Source: Alkalicoccus daliensis (GTDB lineage Bacteria; Bacillota; Bacilli; Bacillales; Salisediminibacteriaceae). Taken from it: 64,000 bases of DNA. The stretch is taken from the NCBI RefSeq assembly GCF_900103955.1, contig NZ_FNIL01000001.1:186001-250000 (forward strand), given 5' to 3'. Every line of letters starts with the position of its first letter. The first letter of the stretch is position 1. A model generated the notes under the pieces. It saw only the letters and a list, made by a program, of their open reading frames with translations. It was not told the origin of the DNA and ran no database searches. The position numbers were made by a program, and so were the translations under genes. Positions 30,935 to 40,083 of the stretch are shown in pieces.

Positions 30935-32554
30935 ATGCAGCTGATTAAACAACAACTTTTTAAAAATTCGAGTTTTGCAGGAAAGTATCTGCAGGGCGAT
31001 AAAAATATACTGCGATTTTATGATTATAATCTTACAATGGAAAAAGAGAGGGCAGAAGAACTCAGCCATCTGAATTTCCAGCGGGAAAAAGTGGCGGACG
31101 CCATGAAGGAATTTCATGAGAAATTTTTCCCCTGCAACGAAGCATTTTACCAAATAAACCGTCTTAGGGAGAACAATGCAGTAACAGTAGTAGGGGGACA
31201 GCAAGCAGGTCTTTTTACAGGACCTATGTATACAATACATAAAATTATATCTATTATCACTGAAGCCAAAAGGCTGGAAAATATCCTTCACCAGCCGGTA
31301 ATTCCAATTTTTTGGATTGCTGGCGAAGATCATGATATTGATGAAATAAATCATACTTATGTACAGCACAGCAGTGAAATACACAAAGTGAGGATACCGG
31401 AAAAAAACAATATTAAAACCCCGGCGAGTGAGAGGAAAATAGATCCCGAAAAAGCCATAGCGGCTGTAACAGAAGGCTTGCGTCATTTACAGGAAACAAA
31501 ATATACAAAGTGGTTAAAAGAGTCGCTCCTCTCGGATGTTGAAGAAAATTTAACTTACACTTCCTGGTGTGCAAAAATTCTTTACAGGCTGTTTAAAGGT
31601 ACTGGACTCGTAATAATGGATGCCCATGATCCGGCTGTTCGCAGGATTGAGTCAAACTTTTTTCTGGAAATGACAGAAAAAAATAACAGTATTAGAAAAG
31701 CTTTCACCACTCAAAGTGCAGATTTTAATTCGCTGGGCTTTGGCGAACCGGTAGAAGTTGATGAAGATAATGCTCACTTATTTCTGCACGATAATCATCA
31801 AAGGTTTTTACTTCAGTCAAAGGACGGAATCTGGAAGGAAAAAACAAGCAATCGTGTATGGCAGGAAGCTGAATTTAAAGAAAAGGTTGCGAGCGGGGAA
31901 TATAAGTTAAGTAATAACGTTATCACAAGACCTGTAATGCAGGATTTACTGCTGCCGGTTCATACATTTATTGCAGGAGCGGGGGAACTGGCTTACTGGG
32001 GGGTTCTCAAGCCTGTATTCCATTTGTTTGGACATAAAATGCCGATTGTCCGGCCAAGGCATTCGGTAACACTGCTCTCGAGAAAATCAGAAAAAACGCT
32101 GAAACAATATGATTTATCTGTAGAGGATGTATTAAATGGAGAAGCACGGAAAAAAAGAGAGCAGACAATAGCAAAAGTAAAATCACAAAATAATAATAGT
32201 ATATTTTATCAGATTCAAAAAGATATTATAGAAAGGTTTGAAGAAATTCCAGCTGCTCAGGCTGATTCAAATTCTTACCTCCAGCTCCATGAACATTACA
32301 AAAAAAAGCTTACAGTCATGCTTGAAGACTATGAGCAAAGTATTGATAAAAAAATTAAAGAGCTGGAAGGCGTGCATCTTAACAGGTTATCCTCGCTGGA
32401 AGCAGAAATTTTTCCGAATGCACAAAAACAGGAAAGACAAATATCAATACTGTCTTATTTAAATACAGGCGGTCCTGATACCGTATCAAGACTTTTAAAT
32501 AAAGTAGCAGAAGAGGAAAGCGGGACCCCGGCTCATTTCGTAAGTTATTTGTAA
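30935..32554 (+). CDS. bshC: Bacillithiol biosynthesis cysteine-adding enzyme BshC
   Basis: A 539-residue cytosolic enzyme, the last step of bacillithiol synthesis, joining cysteine to glucosaminyl-malate. The family block VVGGQQAGLFTGPMYTIHK followed by the helix IISIITEAKRL (about residues 86-115) and the segment PIFWIAGEDHDIDEINH are diagnostic. A coiled-coil region (about 415-475) fits the known dimer. It has its own promoter and terminator. Bacillithiol is the main low-molecular-weight thiol of Bacillales, which supports the host assignment. Confidence 0.95.
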   Translation: MQLIKQQLFKNSSFAGKYLQGDKNILRFYDYNLTMEKERAEELSHLNFQREKVADAMKEFHEKFFPCNEAFYQINRLRENNAVTVVGGQQAGLFTGPMYTIHKIISIITEAKRLENILHQPVIPIFWIAGEDHDIDEINHTYVQHSSEIHKVRIPEKNNIKTPASERKIDPEKAIAAVTEGLRHLQETKYTKWLKESLLSDVEENLTYTSWCAKILYRLFKGTGLVIMDAHDPAVRRIESNFFLEMTEKNNSIRKAFTTQSADFNSLGFGEPVEVDEDNAHLFLHDNHQRFLLQSKDGIWKEKTSNRVWQEAEFKEKVASGEYKLSNNVITRPVMQDLLLPVHTFIAGAGELAYWGVLKPVFHLFGHKMPIVRPRHSVTLLSRKSEKTLKQYDLSVEDVLNGEARKKREQTIAKVKSQNNNSIFYQIQKDIIERFEEIPAAQADSNSYLQLHEHYKKKLTVMLEDYEQSIDKKIKELEGVHLNRLSSLEAEIFPNAQKQERQISILSYLNTGGPDTVSRLLNKVAEEESGTPAHFVSYL

Positions 32555-32737
32555 ACAGTTTAAAATACTCTCCATTAAATATTCAGCTCTACAGCATTCC
32601 ACTCTATACAAGTAATGTATTTTCAGCAGAAGTAAGGGAGAGCTGGAATTAAATTTATCAGCCGCTGTTGATTATTTTTCATTTATCCAACGCACAATAA
32701 ATGCCTATATAACTACATGTTTCCTAGATAAAAATTA

Positions 32738-32776
32738 AGAGCGTTGCGCAATTTTAATTGCGCAACGCTCTTTTTG
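32738..32776 (+). terminator. Terminator after bshC
   Basis: 16-bp perfect stem (32738-32753 with 32756-32771) around GAGCGTTGCGC, then TTTT. The 180 bp between bshC and this hairpin show no gene. Confidence 0.9.
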
Positions 32777-32924
32777 TTGTTTTTTTATTCAAAGTCCAAC
32801 ATCGTGTGAAAAATAAATTTTTTCCCCCACCTTCTTTTTTCTTTGAAAAATCCTTGATATAAAAGGGTTTTTCAGATGTTCATTATGAAGAAGTCTGAAA
32901 ATTTATGAATAATTTTTAAATAGA

Positions 32925-32980
32925 GTGGTAGGAAGTGGGGAGATGTGGTAAATTAGTGTTAAGTAGTGGGAGGGGAGTGG
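32925..32980 (+). promoter_or_regulatory. MraZ-type operator: six GTGG repeats
   Basis: GTGG (or GTGT) begins at 32925, 32935, 32945, 32956, 32966 and 32977, intervals of 10 or 11 bp, one per helical turn. The last repeat reaches the mraZ ribosome binding site. MraZ proteins bind direct repeats of this kind in front of their own gene in other bacteria, so autoregulation of the dcw cluster is expected. The promoter upstream is not clear by eye. Confidence 0.75.
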
Positions 32981-32985
32981 ACCGT

Positions 32986-33414
32986 ATGTTCATCGGAGAA
33001 TTCGAACACCAGATGGACACGAAAGGCAGAATGATTATTCCGGCTAAGTTCCGGGATGATTTAGGGTCCGCTTTTGTGGTTACCCGTGGATTGGATGAAT
33101 GTTTATTCGTATATCCGCGGGAAGAATGGAAAAAACTCGAAACGCGTCTGCGTGAGCTCCCTTTTACGAAGAAAGATGCGAGAGCATTTACAAGATTTTT
33201 CTTTTCAGGAGCCGCAGAATGTGATTTAGATAAACAAAATAGAATTAATATACCATCAGTGTTGCGTAATTACGCGAAACTCGACAAAGAATGTGTAGTT
33301 ATTGGAGTTTCTTCCAGAGTGGAAATATGGAACAAACAAATATGGGACGAATATGTGAATGGTTCAGTTGATTCATTTGCTGAAATTGCTGAAGGATTAT
33401 TCGATACGGATTAG
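32986..33414 (+). CDS. mraZ: Transcriptional regulator MraZ
   Basis: A 142-residue DNA-binding protein made of two SpoVT/AbrB-like MraZ domains, each with the DxxxR core: [14 protein letters not shown] (about 10-23) and [16 protein letters not shown] (about 82-97). It forms an octameric ring and represses the dcw promoter by binding tandem repeats, which are visible just upstream. The ATG at 32986 follows GGAGGGGAG; the frame upstream of it is the operator itself. It is the first gene of the cluster and rsmH follows after 17 bp. Confidence 0.95.
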   Translation: MFIGEFEHQMDTKGRMIIPAKFRDDLGSAFVVTRGLDECLFVYPREEWKKLETRLRELPFTKKDARAFTRFFFSGAAECDLDKQNRINIPSVLRNYAKLDKECVVIGVSSRVEIWNKQIWDEYVNGSVDSFAEIAEGLFDTD

Positions 33415-33431
33415 AAGGAGGATCGCTGATA

Positions 33432-34358
33432 TTGTTTGAACATGAAACGGTTTTAAAAGAAGAAACAATTGCTGGGCTAAAAGTAGATCCTTCCGGTATT
33501 TATGTAGATTGTACTCTCGGAGGCGGGGGACACAGTGAACGATTGATAAAAGAGCTTTCCCCGGAAGGACATCTATATGCTTTTGACCAGGATGAAAGCG
33601 CACTGCAAGCTGCAAAAGAAAGATTGGATTACAAAAATATCAGCTTTATCAAGTCTAATTTTTCAGGGTTAAAAGAAGAATTAGAAAAACTCGGTATAGA
33701 AAAAGTTGATGGAATTATGTTTGATCTAGGTGTTTCCTCTCCTCAATTTGATGTTCCTGAGAGAGGTTTTAGTTATCGTTTTGATGCTCCGCTGGATATG
33801 CGCATGGATCAATCTCAACCTTTGACTGCCTACGAAATTATTAACAATTGGAGCTTTCAGGATCTTCATCGTATTATACATAATTACGGAGAAGAAAAGT
33901 TCGCAAAGCAAATCGCCAGAAAAATTGAAAAAGCCAGGGAAGTAAAACCTGTGGAAACAACCTTCGAACTAGTAGAACTTATTAAAGAAGGGATCCCTGC
34001 ACCCGCCAGAAGAACAGGCGGACACCCGGCGAAAAGAACTTTTCAAGCTTTCAGAATAGCTGTTAACGATGAATTGGAAGTTTTCCAGAATACTTTAGAG
34101 CAGGCAGTTTCCTTGCTTGCACCCGGAGGCAGAATAGCTGTCATAACATTTCATTCTTTGGAAGACAGGATATGCAAGAAGACTTTCAAAAAAATGAGCA
34201 GTTATCCTGAACTTCCGAAAGGCTTACCTGTTATTCCTGAAGGCATGGAACCTGAATTGAATTTAATCACAAAAAAACCTATTACCGCCTCAGAAGAAGA
34301 GTTAGCGACAAATAACAGAGCGCATTCAGCGAAACTGAGAATCGCAGAAAAAAACTAA
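33432..34358 (+). CDS. rsmH: 16S rRNA (cytosine1402-N4)-methyltransferase RsmH
   Basis: A 308-residue SAM-dependent methyltransferase (MraW) acting on C1402 of 16S rRNA. The SAM motif [11 protein letters not shown] lies near residues 24-34, with [11 protein letters not shown] and a late ITFHSLEDR as family blocks. The start is a TTG ten bases after AGGAGG, giving MFEHETVL, which matches the usual N-terminus. Second gene of the dcw cluster. Confidence 0.95.
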   Translation: MFEHETVLKEETIAGLKVDPSGIYVDCTLGGGGHSERLIKELSPEGHLYAFDQDESALQAAKERLDYKNISFIKSNFSGLKEELEKLGIEKVDGIMFDLGVSSPQFDVPERGFSYRFDAPLDMRMDQSQPLTAYEIINNWSFQDLHRIIHNYGEEKFAKQIARKIEKAREVKPVETTFELVELIKEGIPAPARRTGGHPAKRTFQAFRIAVNDELEVFQNTLEQAVSLLAPGGRIAVITFHSLEDRICKKTFKKMSSYPELPKGLPVIPEGMEPELNLITKKPITASEEELATNNRAHSAKLRIAEKN

Positions 34359-34377
34359 ATTAAAGGAGGAATATTAG

Positions 34378-34743
34378 ATGAGTCCACTTCTTGATCAGAG
34401 ACAGCATGCAGCGGAACCAAAACGGCACCAGACTCAGCATGTGAAAACAAGAGTTTATAAAGGCGGTATTACCCGCGGGGAGAAATTAATTTACAGTCTT
34501 ATTGTTCCATTAGTTATTGCCTTTGGTTTTATGATTATCTCTAATTACGCGGCCATCTATTCATTAAATCACGAACTGCAGCAAACGGAAGCAACAATTG
34601 CGCAGCAGGAGAATGTAAACGATGCATTGTCCCTTCAAGTAAAAGAACTTTCGGATCCGGAGCGTATTTTATCAATTGCTCAAACTGATCTGGGGATGTC
34701 TCTGAATGAGGAACAAGTTCAGGTGCTTCATCAGTCAAACTAA
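34378..34743 (+). CDS. ftsL: Cell division protein FtsL
   Basis: A 121-residue bitopic division protein: basic cytosolic N-terminus, one membrane helix (about residues 38-60) and an external coiled coil ending in a conserved ERILSIAQTDLGM segment. It partners DivIB and DivIC to activate septal wall synthesis. The gene lies between rsmH and pbpB as in all dcw clusters. AAAGGAGG precedes the ATG. A terminator-like hairpin follows. Confidence 0.9.
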   Translation: MSPLLDQRQHAAEPKRHQTQHVKTRVYKGGITRGEKLIYSLIVPLVIAFGFMIISNYAAIYSLNHELQQTEATIAQQENVNDALSLQVKELSDPERILSIAQTDLGMSLNEEQVQVLHQSN

Positions 34744-34765
34744 TAGATTATTTTAGAGAGGAAAA

Positions 34766-34807
34766 CTTTTCCGGAACTTTTTAAAGAATTCCGGAAAGGT
34801 TTTTTCT
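34766..34807 (+). terminator. Terminator-like hairpin between ftsL and pbpB
   Basis: 9-bp stem TTTCCGGAA (34768-34776) with TTCCGGAAA (34789-34797), followed by GG and six Ts. It would reduce read-through into pbpB. Confidence 0.75.
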
Positions 34808-34850
34808 ATGGTTTCACAGTAAACCAGCTGATCTAGGGGTGGATAATAGT

Positions 34851-37061
34851 ATGGAAAATAATAAAAATAAAATGATTACCCGACGAGCATTAACCATGAT
34901 GGGGATATTTGCACTAGCTATTCTGTTTATGTTTTCAAGGTTTGTATACATTCAGGCATCCAAGGAAGTACAAGATGTTGATTTGCAGCAGCTGCTTGAA
35001 AACCGATGGACGCAGACGGTAGCCCTGGAAGGTGAGAGGGGAAATATATTAGACAGGAATGGCGAGGTTCTTGCTGAAGAAATCCCTTCATATACAATTG
35101 TTGCTGTTTTGGATGACAGATACGATTCTCATGTGGAGAACCCTTCAGAAACTGCAGAAGCTTTATCTTCAGTATTAGAAATTGACCGCGAATTTTTAGA
35201 ATCTCAGCTTTCAAGAGATTCTGTGCAGGTGGAGCTTGGCCCCTCTGCAAAAAATATGAGTTATGAAACAAAAGAAAAGATAGAAGCGTTAGAGCTTCCT
35301 GGAATTACATTTCGGGAAGACCCCCGGAGGTACTATCCAAAACAAACTTTTGCATCGCATATTATTGGTTATACCGAGCGGGATATGTCAGAGGCAAGAA
35401 TGGGACTTGAAAACAGTTTAGATGAGTATCTGCAGGATGAACCAGGCTCGATAGAATATCAAAAGGACGGAAAGAGCAGAAGGCTTGCTAACGCTGAGGA
35501 GTTTATCGACGAACCTAAAAATGGAAGTGATGTAGTACTGACTTTGGATTCAAGAATTCAGACTGCAATGGAACAGACGATGAACCAGGTAGATGAATTA
35601 TATGAACCCGAACGAATGATGGCAATTGTAGCGAATGCTAAAACTGGGGAAATATTAGGAATGTCCAATAGACCGAGCTTCAATCCTAATGAATATGAAA
35701 ATATAGAAAATTTTACGAATTTTAATATATCCTCCCGATTTGAACCAGGTTCAACTATGAAAATTTTCACATTGGCAGCTGCTATTGAAGAAGGTGTATA
35801 CGATGGGGAAGATACGTTTGATTCTGGTACTTACAAAATTTATGACAGAACAATCAGAGACCACAATCAAGGAGAAGGATGGGGAGAAATCACCTTTAAT
35901 GAAGGCGTGCAGCGGTCATCCAACGTCGCTTTTTCAATTATTGCAATGGAAATTTTAGGCCCTGAAAAACTTTACGAATATATTGATAAGTTTGGTTTTA
36001 GAACTCCGACTGGAATTGACCTTCCGAACGAGATAGAAGGAGGTTCCATCGCAGAGTCTTATCCTATTGATGCTGCCACTACAGCTTTTGGACAAGCTAC
36101 GTCTATTTCTCCAATGCAGCAGGTCCAGGCTGCCACCGCAATAGCGAATGATGGAAAAATGATGAAGCCCTATGTAGTATCTGAAATTGTAGATGCAGCC
36201 AGTGGAGAGGCGATTAAGAAAACGGAGCCTGAAATAGCAGGAGAACCAATTTCTGCAGAAACAGCGGAACAAGTAAGAGAAATAATGGAGACAGTCGTGA
36301 CAGAAGAAGCGGGTACAGGTCAACCTTATGCTGTAGAAGGTTTTGATATAGCGGGTAAAACAGGTACAGCACAGATTCCAAGAGAAAGCGGCGGCGGTTA
36401 TATTACTGGTAACGGACAGAATATATTTTCATTTATAGGTATGGCCCCCGCTTCTGATCCTGAAGTGATTGTATACGTAGCTGTGGATCGACCACAGCTT
36501 GAAGGGTATCAGCTGGGTAATGAACCAGTATCTATGATTTTTAAGCAGATCATGGAACAAAGCCTCCAATATCTGAACATCGCACCTTCAGAAGAAGATG
36601 AGCTGCAGAATGAACCTGTAAATAATGTTGTAATTTCAAATTTGGCAGGAGAAAATATTCAAGAGGCTGAGCAAGTATTGGAAGATGAAGGGATTCAGAC
36701 AATAATACTGGGAGAGGGAGAATCTGTAGTTGCTCAGTCTCATGAGGAAGGAAGTACCTTAGCTTCGCAGGAAAAGGTTATTCTTCTCACTGAAGGAAAG
36801 GCTGAAATGCCTGATATTACAGGTTGGAGCCTTCGAAGCGTCCAGCAGGCTGCCGCACTGCTTGAAATAGAAGTAGAGGCAGAGGGAATCGGTTTTGTGA
36901 TTGAGCAGAAACCTGACTACGGAAAGACGCTGGAAAATGTGAAACGGATTGCTGTAACTTTAGGAGACGAAGAACTGGAAGAAGATTCAGAAGAGGAAGA
37001 AGAAGAGGTTATAGAAGAAGGTACAGACGAAGAAAATGAACAAAATTTCATTATGGATTAG
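34851..37061 (+). CDS. pbpB: Septal penicillin-binding protein 2B, PASTA domains
   Basis: A 736-residue class B transpeptidase that cross-links septal peptidoglycan. One N-terminal membrane helix (about 15-36) is followed by the dimerisation domain and the transpeptidase domain with STMK (301-304), SSN (356-358) and KTG (503-505). Two PASTA domains (about 595-705) come next, then an acidic tail of some 30 residues rich in Glu. ATG 34851 follows AGGGGTGG; a GTG at 34839 is in frame. B. subtilis has a second, sporulation-specific paralogue (spoVD) next; here murE follows instead. Confidence 0.93.
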   Translation: MENNKNKMITRRALTMMGIFALAILFMFSRFVYIQASKEVQDVDLQQLLENRWTQTVALEGERGNILDRNGEVLAEEIPSYTIVAVLDDRYDSHVENPSETAEALSSVLEIDREFLESQLSRDSVQVELGPSAKNMSYETKEKIEALELPGITFREDPRRYYPKQTFASHIIGYTERDMSEARMGLENSLDEYLQDEPGSIEYQKDGKSRRLANAEEFIDEPKNGSDVVLTLDSRIQTAMEQTMNQVDELYEPERMMAIVANAKTGEILGMSNRPSFNPNEYENIENFTNFNISSRFEPGSTMKIFTLAAAIEEGVYDGEDTFDSGTYKIYDRTIRDHNQGEGWGEITFNEGVQRSSNVAFSIIAMEILGPEKLYEYIDKFGFRTPTGIDLPNEIEGGSIAESYPIDAATTAFGQATSISPMQQVQAATAIANDGKMMKPYVVSEIVDAASGEAIKKTEPEIAGEPISAETAEQVREIMETVVTEEAGTGQPYAVEGFDIAGKTGTAQIPRESGGGYITGNGQNIFSFIGMAPASDPEVIVYVAVDRPQLEGYQLGNEPVSMIFKQIMEQSLQYLNIAPSEEDELQNEPVNNVVISNLAGENIQEAEQVLEDEGIQTIILGEGESVVAQSHEEGSTLASQEKVILLTEGKAEMPDITGWSLRSVQQAAALLEIEVEAEGIGFVIEQKPDYGKTLENVKRIAVTLGDEELEEDSEEEEEEVIEEGTDEENEQNFIMD

Positions 37062-37070
37062 CATAGTAGA

Positions 37071-37113
37071 GAAAGGGGACAGTGCCGGTAGCAGCAGCTG
37101 CCCCTTTTTATTT
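37071..37113 (+). terminator. Terminator after pbpB
   Basis: Stem AAAGGGG-CAG with CTGCCCCTTT, then a T-rich tail. Together with the promoter at 37325 it splits the dcw cluster into separate transcripts. Confidence 0.75.
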
Positions 37114-37324
37114 TCAGCTGTAACGGTGTTATAATTTACTTTTCAGGAAATACCACTTAAAGGAGGGTTTGTTAAGTAATATTTCTTTCATAATACATTT
37201 AGATAAACAGTAAAACTCAGCCTCTTTAAAAAGAAGTGAGTTAAGGTTTAATTCATTCTTGCAGAGGTAATAACTAACGTGGTGCAAATTTTTAAATATT
37301 ACTGCCATATCTTTTGAAAATAAT
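37114..37324. other. Intergenic region between pbpB and murE, no gene seen
   Basis: A+T-rich. A minus-strand frame here has no ribosome binding site and no recognisable product. The region corresponds to the spoVD position of B. subtilis, but no remnant of spoVD is visible. Confidence 0.5.
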
Positions 37325-37353
37325 ATGACAAATCCCTCCAGGAGAAGTAAAAT
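37325..37353 (+). promoter_or_regulatory. Probable promoter for the murE operon
   Basis: ATGACA (37325-37330), 17-bp spacer and TAAAAT (37348-37353), 44 bp before the murE start. Confidence 0.55.
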
Positions 37354-37396
37354 AGACAAGAAATAAGATCGCGTTAAGTAAAGGATGAGACATGTG

Positions 37397-38863
37397 ATGA
37401 AGTCGTTACATAATTTAGCAGATAATCTACCTTTAATGGAATTATCACAGGAGAAAGATGTAACTGTATACGGTATGAAAATGGATCACAGAGAAATAGA
37501 ACATGGAGATATATTTTTTTGTGTACCCGGGTTTACTGTGGATGGACATAATTTTGCAGAAGACGCAGTAAAAAATGGAGCAGCAGCTCTCGTAACGGAT
37601 CGGTGGCTGAACGTATCGGTTCCTGTTTTAAAAGTCCCGGATGTAAGACGTGCTATGGCACTTCTTTCTGCAGTGTTTTATGAGCACCCAAGCAGTGACA
37701 TGCATTTAATAGGTGTTACCGGCACAAACGGGAAAACTTCCGTAACCCATTTCATAGAGCAGATGTTAGCAAAACTTAAAATCAATACAGGAATTATTGG
37801 TACCATGTACACAAAATATAATGAAAAGATAATTCCTTCAAAAAATACTACGCCGGAATCATTGATCCTGCAGCAGTTGTTAGCAGAAATGCGGGATGCC
37901 GATACGGACACAGTAGCAATGGAAGTTTCCTCACATTCTCTGGCTAATGGCAGAATTCATGGTACTCAATTTAATACTGCTATTTTCACTAATTTGTCGC
38001 AGGATCATCTTGATTATCATGTCACAATGAAAGATTATGCGAGAGCTAAAAGTCTATTGTTTGCTCAGCTGGGCAGCTCTTTTAACCGGAATCCACAGGC
38101 AGTCTCCATTATTAATATTGATGATGAATATGCTGATATCATGATGGAAGCTTCAGCAGCGCCAGTTATTACTTATGGAATGACGGATAATGCAATGATT
38201 CGAGCTGAAAATGTACGGTTGACACCAACTGGTTCAGTATTCAAATTTTCTGCACAGGGAATTACAAAAGAAGTCTCACTAAAGCTGCCCGGCCGGTTTT
38301 CAGTTTATAATGCTCTAGCAGCTGCAGCAGCGCTGTATGTAAGAGGATATGAATGGGAGAAGCTCTTGCCATTACTGTCAGACCTTACCGGGGTCAGTGG
38401 AAGATTTGAGCCTGTGATGAGTAATGCATCAGTACATGTAATTGTGGATTATGCGCATACACCGGACAGTCTTCAAAATGTCCTGGAGACAATTAAGGAC
38501 TTAGCAGAAAAGAAGATATATGTCGTAGTTGGGTGCGGGGGAGATAGGGATAAGACAAAAAGACCAGTAATGGCAGGAATTGCTGAACGATATGCTGATT
38601 TTGTTTATTTAACTTCTGACAATCCGCGCACGGAAGATCCTGCGTTAATATTAGACGAAATGGCAGCCGGAGTTGAAGGTTCTGCCTATGAAGTGATTGA
38701 AGATAGAAAAGAAGCGATATACAAAGCAGTGATGCAGGCAGGACCTGAAGATGTTATATTAATCGCAGGCAAAGGTCATGAAACTTATCAGGAAATCGGA
38801 AAGGAACGTTTTGATTTTAATGACAAGGCTGTAGCAGAGCAAGCTTTAAAGGAGTGGAAATAA
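37397..38863 (+). CDS. murE: UDP-MurNAc-L-Ala-D-Glu:meso-diaminopimelate ligase
   Basis: A 488-residue Mur ligase that adds the third residue of the peptidoglycan stem peptide. The ATP loop GVTGTNGKTSV (about residues 105-115) is intact. The DNPR motif, in TSDNPRTEDP, is the signature for meso-diaminopimelate rather than lysine, so the wall should be of the m-DAP type. ATG 37397 is chosen; AAAGGATG upstream is far, and GTG 37394 or ATG 37385 are alternatives. The stop codon overlaps the next start (TAATG). Confidence 0.93.
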   Translation: MKSLHNLADNLPLMELSQEKDVTVYGMKMDHREIEHGDIFFCVPGFTVDGHNFAEDAVKNGAAALVTDRWLNVSVPVLKVPDVRRAMALLSAVFYEHPSSDMHLIGVTGTNGKTSVTHFIEQMLAKLKINTGIIGTMYTKYNEKIIPSKNTTPESLILQQLLAEMRDADTDTVAMEVSSHSLANGRIHGTQFNTAIFTNLSQDHLDYHVTMKDYARAKSLLFAQLGSSFNRNPQAVSIINIDDEYADIMMEASAAPVITYGMTDNAMIRAENVRLTPTGSVFKFSAQGITKEVSLKLPGRFSVYNALAAAAALYVRGYEWEKLLPLLSDLTGVSGRFEPVMSNASVHVIVDYAHTPDSLQNVLETIKDLAEKKIYVVVGCGGDRDKTKRPVMAGIAERYADFVYLTSDNPRTEDPALILDEMAAGVEGSAYEVIEDRKEAIYKAVMQAGPEDVILIAGKGHETYQEIGKERFDFNDKAVAEQALKEWK

Positions 38864-40068
38864 TGACAGCATTCGTGTCCTCCTCTAACATAATTTCGTT
38901 GGTAAGCGAAGTAAGAGGTGATGCAGAAAACTTAACGTTTCCTAAGGTAGTAAGTAATATTTATGACGTGGAAGAAGGAAGCCTGTTTGTACCAAGAAAA
39001 GATAACAGATATGATGGACATCAGTTTGTGGAAGCTGCAGTGGAAGCAGGAGCAGCGGGAGCGTTATGGAAAGCAGGAGAACCTGTTCCAGAAACATTGC
39101 CCGAAAATTTCCCTTTGTTTATCACTGATTCGCCGCAGAAAGTCTGTGATTTATTAGCAGCTGATTACCTTAAATTTCATAAAGCACCTGTTATATATAT
39201 TACAGGAGATTATACTGCAAGCATTGTTATGCGTGTATTGTCTGCATGGACGAAAGGGAAAAGAACGGAAATTATTAAAGAAAGATCGAATTTAAATATT
39301 TCCCATGCTGAAACGATCTTATCTATAGATCTGGATACAGAAATTATTTTTATAGAAGATCTGGACCAGCAAAACTCCATGACTGAAGTAGTTGATTCTT
39401 TAAAGCCGGATATTAATATTACTAGTCATTACAGGAAAGACCGCTTAAATTCATCCACCTTCCCGGAAGAAGGAAAATTACATTTTGAAACCTCGGTTTC
39501 ACCAGTCTATCCAGAGATGGAAACGTTGGATTTACCAGTATGGCTGGAAAGTTACCGGCCGCTTATGGAAACTGCGGCTAAAGTTTACTTCGAAATCACG
39601 GGAAATTCATATCCACCTGTTTCTTTTATTCACGGAGAGACTTTTGGTTTTCAGACAATGACAACGAAATCTGCAGGACTGGTCTTATTTGAAGCAGAAG
39701 CAATGGAAGTAGCAAACTTAGACTATTCCCTCGGATGGCTTTCTCATGTAGAGCCCTATGAACGCAGGGTTCTCGTGATCGATGAGGGGTTTCAGTCGGA
39801 CAGGTCACATAAATCTGTTCACGAACTGTTTGCGGACCATCTGACTTCTCAAATTACAGATGTATTTACAGTTGGTGAAAAAGCTTTTTGGGTGTCTGAT
39901 GCGCTGCAGAGATCAGAAAGAAAATTACCTGAAGCAACCCACTACCGGACTCATATTGAAGCGATTGATGATTTAAGAGAAGTTTTGAATGGACCACACG
40001 TATTAATGTATAAAGGTGCGAACCGGGAATTAATTTATCAGATTCTGCACCAATTGAACAGGAATTAG
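38863..40068 (+). CDS. Degenerate MurF-like protein (ATP-binding loop lost)
   Basis: A 401-residue protein in the slot that murF holds in most dcw clusters. The N-terminal domain keeps the MurF pattern VEEGSLFVPRKDNRYDGH with FVEAAVEAGAAGALW (about 37-70), and the C-terminus keeps an LMYKGANREL segment like the VLVKGSRGMxME end of MurF. The P-loop, normally GITGSNGKTT, reads YITGDYTASI (about 112-121) without GKT. The TEGNxNN motif has become RSNLNI, and the EMG segment reads FIEDL. It is about 50 residues shorter than MurF. ATG overlaps the murE stop after AAAGGAGTGG. It cannot bind ATP in the usual way and is probably a pseudoenzyme; a true murF would have to lie elsewhere. Confidence 0.75.
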   Translation: MTAFVSSSNIISLVSEVRGDAENLTFPKVVSNIYDVEEGSLFVPRKDNRYDGHQFVEAAVEAGAAGALWKAGEPVPETLPENFPLFITDSPQKVCDLLAADYLKFHKAPVIYITGDYTASIVMRVLSAWTKGKRTEIIKERSNLNISHAETILSIDLDTEIIFIEDLDQQNSMTEVVDSLKPDINITSHYRKDRLNSSTFPEEGKLHFETSVSPVYPEMETLDLPVWLESYRPLMETAAKVYFEITGNSYPPVSFIHGETFGFQTMTTKSAGLVLFEAEAMEVANLDYSLGWLSHVEPYERRVLVIDEGFQSDRSHKSVHELFADHLTSQITDVFTVGEKAFWVSDALQRSERKLPEATHYRTHIEAIDDLREVLNGPHVLMYKGANRELIYQILHQLNRN

Positions 40069-40083
40069 AGAGGGGAAAGTTTG

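Noticed and set aside
30869-31486. 205-codon open frame on the minus strand inside bshC
   Set aside because: Antisense shadow of a confidently identified gene, with aromatic/Cys-rich composition typical of out-of-frame reading and no ribosome binding site.
37129-37359. 76-codon minus-strand frame between pbpB and murE
   Set aside because: No ribosome binding site, and it overlaps the probable murE promoter.
39190-39230. Frameshift or sequencing error at the missing P-loop of the MurF-like gene
   Set aside because: Neither of the other two frames gives a GKT loop here, and the frame continues unbroken with MurF-like features on both sides, so the loss looks genuine.
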